Assembly (NCBI GenBank): GCA_938044055.1
Contig: CALIQO010000111.1
Location: 1-15,864 of the forward strand
Length of the DNA stretch: 15,864 nt
Direction of reading: 5' to 3'
DNA from: an uncultured Saprospiraceae bacterium
GTDB taxonomy: Bacteria; Bacteroidota; Bacteroidia; Chitinophagales; Saprospiraceae
This document shows, in pieces, positions 1 through 8,370 of this stretch. Made by a program: the position numbers and the translations under genes. The notes beneath the pieces were generated by a model. The model searched no databases, was not told where the DNA came from, and saw nothing but the letters and a program-made list of their open reading frames with translations. The stretch's first letter is position 1; every line of letters begins with the position of its first letter.

Positions 1-2291
1 AGTTCTTCAGATATAATTCAGGACCAGGTGAGTCGGAATCAGGATATGATATAAATGACTTATTGTACGGTGACGATGGCAAAATATGGGTAGCATCAAG
101 TTACAGGTTGTCATGGTTCGATGAATCTGAAAACAAAATTAATTATGTAGATACTAAACCTAATATAAATGAAATTCTAAAAGACCCAATCACTTATCGT
201 ATAGAACAAGATGGCACTTATATATATATAGCTCTATACGAAAATGGTCTGGTTAAAATGAATTTAAACACCTTCGAACTTGAGTCTTTCTATAGTGATA
301 AAAATGAACTAAATATCCTGGCTAAACAACGTGTCTCTTCACTTCAGAAAGATGGAAATAATAGAATATGGATAGGCACTAATAATGGGGTTCTAATCTA
401 TGATCCAAAAAAAAGAATAATTATTAACCCCACACTAAAAGCAGAAGGTTCTAAAAACGAAATTAAAGTAAATGATCTATGTTTCTATGAAAACGAAATG
501 TATATAGGTACATATGGATCTGGAGTATGGAAAGTAGATCCTGAAACCTACGAAACAATAGTTATAGAAAACAATCATAATGCCTCTGCAAACCTCATCT
601 ATAAAGTAGAGGTCGATGAGGACGCCATATGGACCACAAGTCAATATGGAACAAGCATTATTCTAGATAAAGACCCTACACGAATAATCAATTTCGAATC
701 TGGTGGTCTTAATGGATGGAGCTGGATAGAACACGAAATATTATCGCTAGGAGATGGTAATACATATCTTGGGAACGCATGGCAAGTATACACATACAAT
801 CTAGACAAGCTTAGTGCATTCGGCTCAACACCTAAGGTCTACTTAGAAAGTGTGAAAACAGTAAATGATGTTGAATTTATTTCTGCTAATTCATTTAAAG
901 AAAGTACCCTTTCATTTCCTCCTGATGATAAAGATTTTTTTATCAAACTAGGTGCCATTAATTTTAATAAAGGGGCTAAAAACAGGTTAAGTTATCGTCT
1001 TTTAGGATATGATGAAAGTTGGTACTATGTTCAAGAAAATGAAAGAATAGGATATACCAATCTTAAGCCAGGTAAATATACATTTGAGTACTATGCTTCT
1101 GATCAGTTCTCTATAGGAGAAGAATCACCTTCTTTCTTAGATTTCGAGATCCAAGCTTTCTTCTATGAAACCTGGTTATTCAAATTACTTTCAGCTATTC
1201 TACTTTTACTTGGGTTAGGTTTTATTGTCAGGAAAAGAAACCATACCAAGAGGAGAAATGAACAGTTTAACATAGCTAAGGAATATCTCAGCAATTCAAG
1301 TTTCGCGGGAATGGAAAAAGACACTATTGCAGAAGAGATATCTGAAAACTTGAAATACATTTTCAAGCTTGAGAACGTAGAGGTGCTTTTAGATAATCAT
1401 AAAGGTCGTGATGTTGATTCTAACAATTCATATACTCGTAATAATAAGATAATCTTCCCTCTAAATCACGACAATAACGAAATAGGGCTATTGAATATAG
1501 AAAGTATTACACCTATAAGAAATTCATTAAAGTCATCCTTAGAACAGATATCAACGCATATCATAAATAAGATATCAGAAGCTAGTATTTCTCAAGAAAT
1601 ATTGAAAAAAGACAGAATTCTTGAAGAGCTCAATAGGCAGAGGACTGAAGCTGAACTTACCGCTCTGCGTGCACAGATGAATCCTCATTTTCTTTTCAAT
1701 ACACTTAATTCAATCAACTGGTATATTATAAAAAATAAAGGCGATGAAGCCTCTAAGCAATTGACAAAATTTTCCAAGCTAATGCGGCTTATTTTAAACA
1801 ATAGCAAGGAAGAAACAATCAGCTTAAAGAGAGAACTAGAATCATTGAAGCTTTATACAGATTTAGAATCCATACGCACCGATAGTCCATTTAAAATAAA
1901 GGTAATTATAGATGAGCATATAAATCCAGAAGAAATACAGGTGCCTCCTCTGATATTGCAACCCTTTGTAGAAAACGCGATATGGCATGGGTTGATGCAT
2001 AAGGAAAAAGGGAACGGAGAAATTCTAATAGAGTTTTTCGATGATGGCACTTCCATAAGATGCACTATTACTGATAATGGAGCAGGAAGAGAGAAGGTAG
2101 CAAGCCTGCAGAAATTGAACAACTCTAAAAAAGAATCTAGAGGAATCGAGATTACTATGAAAAGAATAGCCTCGTTTAGTCCGTCTATTTACAAGCCTAT
2201 AGAAATAGAAGATTTATATAATAAAGATGGACTTCCTGCAGGAACTAGAGTTTCTCTGGAACTTCAGAAAAAAAATGACGCTGATAATTAA
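1..2291 (+). CDS. Propeller/Y_Y_Y sensor histidine kinase, LytS type (5' truncated)
   Basis: This is the C-terminal part of a membrane sensor histidine kinase. The frame is open to the left edge (first full codon at base 3), and the residues before the TTG at base 63 continue the propeller pattern, so that TTG is not the real start. Residues below are counted from base 63. About six propeller blades (1-255) show repeats such as RIWIGTNNGVLIYD. A Y_Y_Y domain follows (about 300-365), then one membrane helix (371-389). A cytoplasmic region at 415-508 has a GAF-like pattern, and a short coiled coil leads to the His_kinase core. The phospho-acceptor is H542 in QMNPHFLFNTLNS, the ATP-binding N box is at N638 (VENAIWHG), and G1 is DNGAGR (671-676). 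The propeller should lie in the periplasm and sense a ligand or partner. LytS-type kinases normally signal to LytTR regulators, but none is visible, since the next gene is on the other strand. The family call is firm and the ligand is unknown. Confidence 0.93.
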   Translation, partial: FFRYNSGPGESESGYDINDLLYGDDGKIWVASSYRLSWFDESENKINYVDTKPNINEILKDPITYRIEQDGTYIYIALYENGLVKMNLNTFELESFYSDKNELNILAKQRVSSLQKDGNNRIWIGTNNGVLIYDPKKRIIINPTLKAEGSKNEIKVNDLCFYENEMYIGTYGSGVWKVDPETYETIVIENNHNASANLIYKVEVDEDAIWTTSQYGTSIILDKDPTRIINFESGGLNGWSWIEHEILSLGDGNTYLGNAWQVYTYNLDKLSAFGSTPKVYLESVKTVNDVEFISANSFKESTLSFPPDDKDFFIKLGAINFNKGAKNRLSYRLLGYDESWYYVQENERIGYTNLKPGKYTFEYYASDQFSIGEESPSFLDFEIQAFFYETWLFKLLSAILLLLGLGFIVRKRNHTKRRNEQFNIAKEYLSNSSFAGMEKDTIAEEISENLKYIFKLENVEVLLDNHKGRDVDSNNSYTRNNKIIFPLNHDNNEIGLLNIESITPIRNSLKSSLEQISTHIINKISEASISQEILKKDRILEELNRQRTEAELTALRAQMNPHFLFNTLNSINWYIIKNKGDEASKQLTKFSKLMRLILNNSKEETISLKRELESLKLYTDLESIRTDSPFKIKVIIDEHINPEEIQVPPLILQPFVENAIWHGLMHKEKGNGEILIEFFDDGTSIRCTITDNGAGREKVASLQKLNNSKKESRGIEITMKRIASFSPSIYKPIEIEDLYNKDGLPAGTRVSLELQKKNDADN

Positions 2292-2350
2292 CATCCTATA
2301 AGTTAGAATCATAATACTAATCCAGAAGCACCGCCTTTTTCATTGTTGTT

Positions 2351-4000
2351 TTAAGAACACACTCTACATTCCCAAGGAAGCAACTTGAGAACATCGTTGT
2401 CTTCATAATTAGACATAAGAACATCTCCTAGTTTTAATTCTGCTGGTATGACTTGATCGTCGTCAGAAAAATTCAATAAAACATATACCTTTTCATTCCC
2501 TGCTTCTCTACTGAAAATATATAGTGCTTCATGGTCTGGATACAAGTCTACATAATCCCCATCCTGAAGAACAACATTGCTTTTTCTAAAGGCTGTCATT
2601 TTTCTAAAAAAATGAAGAATGGAAGTTTTGTCTTTATCAGCCGCTTCTACATTAATTCCAGTATAATTGGGGTTTATTTTAATCCATGGTTGTCCTTCTG
2701 AGAATCCTCCTTGCTGAGAATTGTCCCATTGAATCGGAGTACGGACATTATCACGACCTTGTGTATGGACCATATCTAGTGCATGATTAAGATCTTTTCC
2801 TTCAGCCCTTACTTGCTCAAAATAATTGATGGTTTCGACGTCTCTATAATCATCTTCTGATGTGAATTTCACATTGGTCATTCCGATTTCACTTCCTTGA
2901 TATATACATGGAGTTCCTCGCATAGTCAATAAGTATGTCAACAACAATTTAGCCGATTCTATTCTGTATTTTCCATCATTGCCAAATCTACTGACCATCC
3001 TAGGAAAATCGTGATTGTCTAAGAAGATGTTATTCCATCCTCTATCTCCTATGGCATTATTCCAATCAGTCATTAATTTTTTAAACTCAAGCATGGATAC
3101 AGGTCTTCTGTCGAACTTTCCACTTGGACCATTATCTAGAAACATAAGGTCAAGCTGGAATATCATATCTAGTTCATTCCTATCCTTCCCTATATAATCA
3201 AGTGCCACATTCTTGGTAATTCCTGGCCCCTCTCCTACTGTTACTATATCGTATTTAGAAAGAACCTCACGATTCATTTCTTTTAGAAATTCATGGATGC
3301 GTGGACCATTAGAAAAATAATTGTAAACCTGGTGCATCAGGGTTTCAACTGGAGAATCCTCGAATTCTAAGCGCTTAGATATTAAGGATATTACGTCCAT
3401 CCTAAAACCATCAACACCCTTGTCTAACCAGAACCTCATCATCTTATATATCTCTTCTCTTACTACTGGGTTCTCCCAGTTTAAGTCTGGTTGCTTCGTA
3501 GTGAATAGATGGAGATAATATTGGTCTGTCTGTTCATCGTATTTCCATGCGCTCCCTTCGAAGAAGGAGGTCCAGTTATTAGGTGGGCCACCATTTTTAC
3601 CATCTCTCCAGTAGTAATAATCACGATAAGGATTGTCTTTAGATTTTCTAGATTCCTCAAACCATGCATGCTCATCCGAACTGTGATTAACCACAAGATC
3701 CATAATCAGTTTTATGCCTCGAGCGTGTAATTTTTCAAGCAATTCATCGAAATCAACCATGGTGCCGAACTCTGGATGGATTTTATAGTAGTCGCTGATG
3801 TCGTAACCATTGTCATCATTAGGTGACTCATATACTGGCCCTAACCATATGAGGTCTACGCCTAATGAAGCTATATAATCTATGCGATTTATTATCCCTC
3901 TGAGATCTCCTATTCCATCTCCATTGCTATCTTGAAAAGACCGTGGATATATCTGATACATGATGGATTTTTTCCACCACTGGTTTTCTTGATTCTGCAT
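2351..4000 (-). CDS. GH13 alpha-glucosidase, oligo-1,6-glucosidase type
   Basis: This is a cytoplasmic glycoside hydrolase family 13 enzyme of 549 aa, the normal length for oligo-1,6-glucosidases, with no signal peptide. It should release glucose from the non-reducing end of short alpha-glucosides such as isomaltose and panose. The N-terminal QDSNGDGIGDLRGI (23-36) is the calcium-site loop of this group. Conserved region I is DLVVNH (101-106). Region II is GFRMDV, with nucleophile D202. Region III is TVGEGPG, with acid/base E257. Region IV is FLDNHD, with transition-state Asp D331. Val203 directly after the nucleophile is the residue found in alpha-1,6-active members, where alpha-1,4-specific maltases usually have Thr or Ala. 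The C-terminal beta domain (about 480-549) is complete. The ATG start gives the usual MxxxWWKKSIMYQIYPRSF-like N-terminus. No SusC/SusD or transporter gene lies nearby, so it is not in a visible polysaccharide utilisation locus. It follows the PorE-like gene by 106 bp on the same strand. Confidence 0.93.
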   Translation of the reverse strand: MQNQENQWWKKSIMYQIYPRSFQDSNGDGIGDLRGIINRIDYIASLGVDLIWLGPVYESPNDDNGYDISDYYKIHPEFGTMVDFDELLEKLHARGIKLIMDLVVNHSSDEHAWFEESRKSKDNPYRDYYYWRDGKNGGPPNNWTSFFEGSAWKYDEQTDQYYLHLFTTKQPDLNWENPVVREEIYKMMRFWLDKGVDGFRMDVISLISKRLEFEDSPVETLMHQVYNYFSNGPRIHEFLKEMNREVLSKYDIVTVGEGPGITKNVALDYIGKDRNELDMIFQLDLMFLDNGPSGKFDRRPVSMLEFKKLMTDWNNAIGDRGWNNIFLDNHDFPRMVSRFGNDGKYRIESAKLLLTYLLTMRGTPCIYQGSEIGMTNVKFTSEDDYRDVETINYFEQVRAEGKDLNHALDMVHTQGRDNVRTPIQWDNSQQGGFSEGQPWIKINPNYTGINVEAADKDKTSILHFFRKMTAFRKSNVVLQDGDYVDLYPDHEALYIFSREAGNEKVYVLLNFSDDDQVIPAELKLGDVLMSNYEDNDVLKLLPWECRVCS

Positions 4001-4106
4001 ATGTTTTATTATCGCTAATAAAAAGCCGGAAAATACAATGCTTCATGGAAAATCATGAGCAAGTTTCTAAGTATTTTTTTAGAATTGACTAGAGTCCTCT
4101 ACTATC

Positions 4107-6023
4107 TTATGGAGATATAAGGGTAAACGCTGTTCTTCTATTATTACTTCTTCCTTCTTCTGTATCGTTGGTATCAATAGGTTCTGTTTCTCCTCGACCG
4201 TCGCTGGTAATTCTGGATTCACTTATACCTCTTGCGATGAGAGCAGTCTTTACGGATTGAGCCCGTGCTATAGACAACTCGAGATTGTCTTTCACTTCGC
4301 CGATATCATCTGTATGTCCAGTAATCGCGATGTGGGCATTGCTATTTTCCTTTAGAAGTGAAGCCAATCGGTCCAACTCAGAATTAGATTTTTCTAGCAA
4401 TACCGAAGAACCCGTATCGAAAAATATATTCTTAAGAATAATGGGCTCCTCTACTTCAGTAATTTCTTCTGGGATAGGTGATAATTTTATATCCATCTGA
4501 AATGCTTCTGTTATGTTTCTCACAGAATCTAGTCTTATGTTTTCAGAATAAAACATATAGCCTTCTTTCTCTACCGATAGACCATAATGTACGCCTATCG
4601 GTAATGTGATTAAAAAATTACCTTCTGCATCCGATTGATAATTTATTAATGTAGAATCTCCTAAATGTTCCAGGATAATTTCTGCATTAAGTGGGTTGAG
4701 TGTTTCTGCATTAAGAATTTTTCCAGAGACATAGGTTACCAGTTTAGGTCTGATTTCTGGATACAATTCAAAACTGTAAATATCAGTGTTGTCCTTTCCT
4801 TTATCGGTAGCGAAGTAGGCGGTTTCACCATCTAGAGAAACGAATAGTCCCCCTTCATCGTCTTCAGAATTTATCGGATAACCTAGATTCACCGGGATAG
4901 ACCATTCATCAATTTCGGGGTCATACACAGTCTTAAACAGGTCAAAGCCTCCCATACCTACATGTCCATCTGATCTAAAATATAGTGTTACTCCATCATG
5001 GTGGATAAAAGGTGTTTCGTCATTGCCCAGGGTATTCACTTTTCCGCCTAGGTTCTCTGGAAAGCCCCACTTTCCATCTTTATCCTTTCTAACAACATAT
5101 ATATCTGCTCCACCGATATTCCCCCTTCTTCTGGTGCTAAAATAAAGTGTGTTGCCATCTGCAGATAAACTTGGTTGGCTATCCCAGCCAGTGTTGTTAA
5201 TCTTATTACTCATGTAATAGGGTTCTACCCATCCTTTTTCTGTACGATAGGAGTACATAAGGTCACAACTGCCAAACCCATTTCTTCTATTACAGGCTGT
5301 AAAAATAAGGGTGTTGCCATCTGCAGAAATGGTGTGCACGCCTTCATTGTCTAAAGTATTAAGGTCGGTTATAAGGGTAGCTTCTGAAAATGTAGAATCG
5401 CCAAAGAAAGAAATCATAAGGTCTTCTTGCTGATTGATTCTCCTAGTAAATATCATTTCACCGCCATCTGCTGTAAAAACGGGTACATATTCAGAATAGG
5501 AAGAATTTATTGCATCTCCCATAGGTTCTGGCGAAAAAGGAACAGGATTAAGCTTCTGTTCTCGTATGAAGGTATATTTTTCTTTCTGCTCAAGAGCCCT
5601 ATCGTATTTTTTGTTTCCTTCGTTTACCCTAAAGATATAATCATCAAGTGCCGATAAGCCTTCATTATATTTTTCTTGTTCTATGTGAGAAAGGAACAAG
5701 GAATAGTATGCTTCAGGATTGTGCTCTGGGTCAGTATCGATGGCTTGCTGGAACAATTCTGCGGCCTTATTAAAGTCTTTCTTATTGTAATAAATCCCAC
5801 CCTGAAGAAGGTAGGCATCTACATAATCCGGCTTGTTTTTCAATATTTTCTGGTAAAGTTCGAGTGCTTTATCCCAGTTTTTCTTCTGGCTTTCTTGGCG
5901 TGCTTCTTTAAACCACTTTTTTTCTTTGTCCGGCAAGTCACTAGACTTACTTGCTTTCTGACCTACGGCACATGAGAGTACCAAGCTCAGCATAATCATC
6001 AATATGGAATATCTTTTTATCAT
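4107..6023 (-). CDS. PorE-like lipoprotein: TPR, PD40 propeller, CRD, OmpA
   Basis: This 638-aa multidomain envelope lipoprotein has a signal peptide ending in VLS-C18, a lipobox. TPR repeats follow at about 33-150, then a WD40/PD40-type beta propeller at 170-420 with blades such as PSLSADGNTLYFSTRR. A carboxypeptidase-regulatory-like (CRD) domain lies at 428-500. The OmpA C-terminal domain (about 528-635) has ITGHTDDIG (567-575), LSIARAQSV (583-591) and SNNRR (626-630), the usual peptidoglycan-binding positions. This exact order is that of PorE (PG1058 of Porphyromonas gingivalis), which links the type IX secretion machinery to peptidoglycan. Bacteroidota genomes often carry several paralogues with the same order, some unlinked to secretion, so I give no symbol. 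No other Por/Gld/Spr gene is in the window. The upstream TPR gene is 90 bp away on the same strand and may be co-transcribed. A small inverted repeat sits just before the start codon. Confidence 0.9.
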   Translation of the reverse strand: MIKRYSILMIMLSLVLSCAVGQKASKSSDLPDKEKKWFKEARQESQKKNWDKALELYQKILKNKPDYVDAYLLQGGIYYNKKDFNKAAELFQQAIDTDPEHNPEAYYSLFLSHIEQEKYNEGLSALDDYIFRVNEGNKKYDRALEQKEKYTFIREQKLNPVPFSPEPMGDAINSSYSEYVPVFTADGGEMIFTRRINQQEDLMISFFGDSTFSEATLITDLNTLDNEGVHTISADGNTLIFTACNRRNGFGSCDLMYSYRTEKGWVEPYYMSNKINNTGWDSQPSLSADGNTLYFSTRRRGNIGGADIYVVRKDKDGKWGFPENLGGKVNTLGNDETPFIHHDGVTLYFRSDGHVGMGGFDLFKTVYDPEIDEWSIPVNLGYPINSEDDEGGLFVSLDGETAYFATDKGKDNTDIYSFELYPEIRPKLVTYVSGKILNAETLNPLNAEIILEHLGDSTLINYQSDAEGNFLITLPIGVHYGLSVEKEGYMFYSENIRLDSVRNITEAFQMDIKLSPIPEEITEVEEPIILKNIFFDTGSSVLLEKSNSELDRLASLLKENSNAHIAITGHTDDIGEVKDNLELSIARAQSVKTALIARGISESRITSDGRGETEPIDTNDTEEGRSNNRRTAFTLISP

Positions 6024-6033
6024 CTATACATGA

Positions 6034-6053
6034 AAACGGATTTAGTCCCGTTT
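6034..6053 (-). repeat. Inverted repeat just upstream of the PorE-like start codon
   Basis: On the minus strand, AAACGG, an 8-nt spacer and CCGTTT form a perfect 6-bp inverted repeat that ends 10 nt before the ATG of the PorE-like gene. The same stretch holds two copies of ACTAAA ten bases apart. It could be an operator, a small hairpin that affects translation start, or a weak terminator or attenuator after the TPR gene, since four T residues follow the right arm. The stem is short, so chance is possible. Confidence 0.35.
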
Positions 6054-6113
6054 AGTATTGTGACGTAGAAGTTAAAGAAAAATCACTTATTAGTAGAAAA
6101 TAGGTAAAATAGC

Positions 6114-7136
6114 TTACGCTAATTCTTTTAAGAGCTTCTGAGCTTTCTTATCTCCTAGCTTAATGGCTTGTTTTAAATCTGTTATATATCCCTTCTTTCC
6201 AGCTAGTCGCTTAGCGTAACCTCTGTTTCTGATGAGCTCAGAATCCTTTATCTTAAAATAGGAATTATTCTCATAAGAAAGCGCCTTGTCAAATGCTTCA
6301 AGCGCATCCTCATATTCCTTGATTTCTAGTAGACATATTCCATAATTATAGAGTCCCCATTTTTTGAAATGGAAATTAATATCATCTTCTTTAAACTTCC
6401 TCATCGTGTAGAACTTAAGATCGAAAGCCGCTTTTTCATATTGCTCAAGCTTAATATGACATGTAGCCTTCATTCTTCTTGCTTTCCAGTAAATGGATTG
6501 TAGCGCTATTGAATTCTTAGTCGCTTTCTCTAAATCGTAGATCGCTTCTTGGAAATTATCTTCAATCACATGAACCTTAGCCCTTCCATAGTAAGAAGTA
6601 GGAATGGTAGGATCGATACCTATAGATTTACCATAATCTCTCTTGGCGTCATGGTATTTTTTTAATATGAAATTGACCTTAGCTCTACGCTCATACGCTT
6701 GAGCATGACGGTCATATTTTTCTATTGCTTTAGTAAGAGCAAGAATTGCTTCCTCTTCTTTGCCTGATTGTTTTACTAGATTTCTACCTTTTAAGAAGGA
6801 TTGTACTGCAGCCTTATCACTTTCTGGTTCAATCTCGAAGTAGTGCATAATCTTTCCCTCGTTAATCAACCATGCACGCACAGATCCAGATACTGCAAAT
6901 TGTGAACAGTATTCTAAAAGACTGGTTGTGTTCTTAAAGCTTTTCTCAAGAACCTGACTCACATGTCGAGGAATAAATAATGCACGCTCTGATTCTATAA
7001 ATACATCTTCTGATTTGAAGATAAGCGCGTTCTTATAGTAGTTCTCGGTACGATATTCGTACATCTTGTGAACCTTGCTGTAGCTCTTTTCTGTACCAAA
7101 TTCCAATCTACCTTGAATGATTGCCTTGTAGAACAT
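6114..7136 (-). CDS. Cytosolic TPR-repeat protein with non-TPR N-terminus
   Basis: This 340-aa protein has no signal peptide or membrane helix. Residues 110 to 330 are a run of about six tetratricopeptide repeats. Examples are EEAILALTKAIEKYDRHAQA (128-147), YHDAKRDYGKSIGIDP (161-176) and YEDALEAFDKALSYE (275-289). Such arrays form a helical scaffold for protein-protein contacts. The first 108 residues are not TPR and look like a mixed alpha/beta module (for example GSVRAWLINEGKIMHYFEIE at 84-103) that I do not recognise. The C-terminal repeat resembles Sel1-like endings (LKQAIKLGDKKAQKLLKEL). The start is the only good ATG at the 5' end, and the stop TAA is followed 90 bp later by the PorE-like gene. 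A link with that lipoprotein is suggested only by position. It could be an adaptor or a regulator; no enzymatic motif is visible. Confidence 0.85.
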   Translation of the reverse strand: MFYKAIIQGRLEFGTEKSYSKVHKMYEYRTENYYKNALIFKSEDVFIESERALFIPRHVSQVLEKSFKNTTSLLEYCSQFAVSGSVRAWLINEGKIMHYFEIEPESDKAAVQSFLKGRNLVKQSGKEEEAILALTKAIEKYDRHAQAYERRAKVNFILKKYHDAKRDYGKSIGIDPTIPTSYYGRAKVHVIEDNFQEAIYDLEKATKNSIALQSIYWKARRMKATCHIKLEQYEKAAFDLKFYTMRKFKEDDINFHFKKWGLYNYGICLLEIKEYEDALEAFDKALSYENNSYFKIKDSELIRNRGYAKRLAGKKGYITDLKQAIKLGDKKAQKLLKELA

Positions 7137-7281
7137 GATTCTATTGTAATTGATTTTAGGTTATAATGTACACGAGCTACCTCTATCGGTTACTCTCTTC
7201 TTAAAATATTAATGGAACTTGTGTTCGAATGAGAACATAAAGATCGAAAAAATGTTGGGAATCATGCTACGGGCGAAACAC

Positions 7282-7295
7282 TAATTTTAAAATTA
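7282..7295. repeat. 14-bp perfect AT palindrome between the radical SAM and TPR genes
   Basis: TAATTTTAAAATTA is self-complementary over its full length. It lies in the 212-bp gap (7137-7348) between the stop of the radical SAM gene and the start of the TPR gene, about 145 nt upstream of the TPR ATG. It may be an operator half of the TPR promoter region, but an AT-only palindrome in AT-rich DNA is weak evidence. Nothing else was recognised in that gap: no TANNTTTG site, no GC-rich terminator hairpin and no small gene. Confidence 0.25.
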
Positions 7296-7348
7296 TATTG
7301 TATTTAGGACGGTATTTTTTCCATATCTTAAAATAATAATATGTTTAA

Positions 7349-8365
7349 TCAGGCCCACACCTTACATCCTTCTGTACAGTTGGTGCAGATGTCAATCTGA
7401 TCCCGCCCTTTTAGAATCTGGGTTCTGAAATTATTATAATTTTCTCCTTGCCATATCTCTTTAAAGCTATTTTTTTGCATAGCTCCCAGTTGGTGCTGAG
7501 CATCTTTATCGAAACAACATGGAACAACCCTTCCGTCCCAGGTTATTACACAGCTGTGCCATAATTTCCAGCAATGATCATCGAGATCGCCCTTGACTTT
7601 ATAGGTTCCATCCTGGACTTTTTCATACCTAGCATACTTGTCATCTGTAGGAATGAGTGGGTTCCCATGCTCATAATCATACACTTGGGCAGTTTTCAAC
7701 TTTACCTCATCGACTCCTACTTCTTCTGCTAGTTTATAAATTTCAGGAATCTGGTGTTCATTGGGCTTAACCACTAGAAATTGAAAGATTATATGTGGCG
7801 TCTTAGATTTCAATTTCTTTTTCCACTTTACAACATTCTTAGCACCTTGGATCACATTTTCTAGTTTGCCTTCCTTCCTGTAATTCTCATAGACTTCTTG
7901 AGTGGTACCATCTACTGAAATTATCATACGATCTAAACCAGATTCTATGGTTTTACGTGCGTTGTCATCCGATAGAAAATGTCCATTAGTCGATGTTATT
8001 GTATATATGTTTTTCTTGCTTGCATGCGCTACCATATCCAGAAAGGAGGGGTTAATGTAGGGTTCTCCTTGAAAATAGAAAATCAGATACGTTAATCTGC
8101 TTCCTACTTCATCGAGTACGTTTCTGAAAAAATCAGATTTCATATTTCCTGTAGGACGTGAAAAAGAACGGAGTCCACTCGGACATTCAGGGCAGCGCAA
8201 GTTACACGCGGTTGTAGGTTCTACAGATATTGTCATAGGGATACCCCACTGGATGGGTTTTCTAGAAAACTTAGCAGCATAGTACGAGGAGAGGAGTTGT
8301 CCAGCATTCCACAGCTTAAGTGGGGTAAGTTTCGATAGAAAATTAGTTGTATCCGCAATATTCAC
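7349..8365 (-). CDS. Radical SAM/SPASM domain protein
   Basis: This 338-aa radical SAM enzyme should bind a [4Fe-4S] cluster and cleave S-adenosylmethionine to start radical chemistry. The cluster motif is C54-x3-C58-x2-C61 in TTACNLRCPECPSG. FYFQGEPYINP (96-106) fits the GGE-type SAM-binding strand, and TSTNGH (124-129) and IISVDGTTQEVYE (148-160) are further conserved strands of the barrel. The C-terminal SPASM domain carries C265, C272, G278, C283, C284 and then C327, C330 and C334, enough for at least one auxiliary cluster. The substrate is unknown. SPASM enzymes modify peptides or proteins or act on small molecules, and no small precursor-peptide gene is visible beside this one. The start is GTG: an in-frame TAA lies just upstream and no ATG occurs before residue 44. 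It starts 5 bp after the DinB-like stop, so the two genes are probably one transcript. An AGGAGAG tract lies 18 nt before the GTG, inside the end of the DinB-like gene. Confidence 0.9.
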   Translation of the reverse strand: MNIADTTNFLSKLTPLKLWNAGQLLSSYYAAKFSRKPIQWGIPMTISVEPTTACNLRCPECPSGLRSFSRPTGNMKSDFFRNVLDEVGSRLTYLIFYFQGEPYINPSFLDMVAHASKKNIYTITSTNGHFLSDDNARKTIESGLDRMIISVDGTTQEVYENYRKEGKLENVIQGAKNVVKWKKKLKSKTPHIIFQFLVVKPNEHQIPEIYKLAEEVGVDEVKLKTAQVYDYEHGNPLIPTDDKYARYEKVQDGTYKVKGDLDDHCWKLWHSCVITWDGRVVPCCFDKDAQHQLGAMQKNSFKEIWQGENYNNFRTQILKGRDQIDICTNCTEGCKVWA

Positions 8366-8370
8366 AATTA

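Noticed and set aside
218..233. TA-rich short repeat inside the kinase gene
   Set aside because: It simply encodes a YIYI strand of a propeller blade and keeps the frame; no sign of phase variation.
2292..2350. Possible bidirectional terminator between the convergent kinase and GH13 genes
   Set aside because: No inverted repeat with a usable stem was found; only a short run of T residues is present.
3509..3730. Open frames antisense to the GH13, PBP1A-like and other genes
   Set aside because: Their translations have no domain pattern and lie opposite well-supported genes, so they are chance frames.
4040..4060. Possible hairpin between the PorE-like and GH13 genes (GCTTCATG and CATGAGC arms)
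   Set aside because: The stem needs a bulge, is AT-rich and has no T-tract on the transcribed strand, so a terminator is not supported.
7137..7348. Small precursor-peptide gene next to the radical SAM enzyme
   Set aside because: Only very short frames occur (for example about 10 codons from the ATG at 7252), with no leader or core features.
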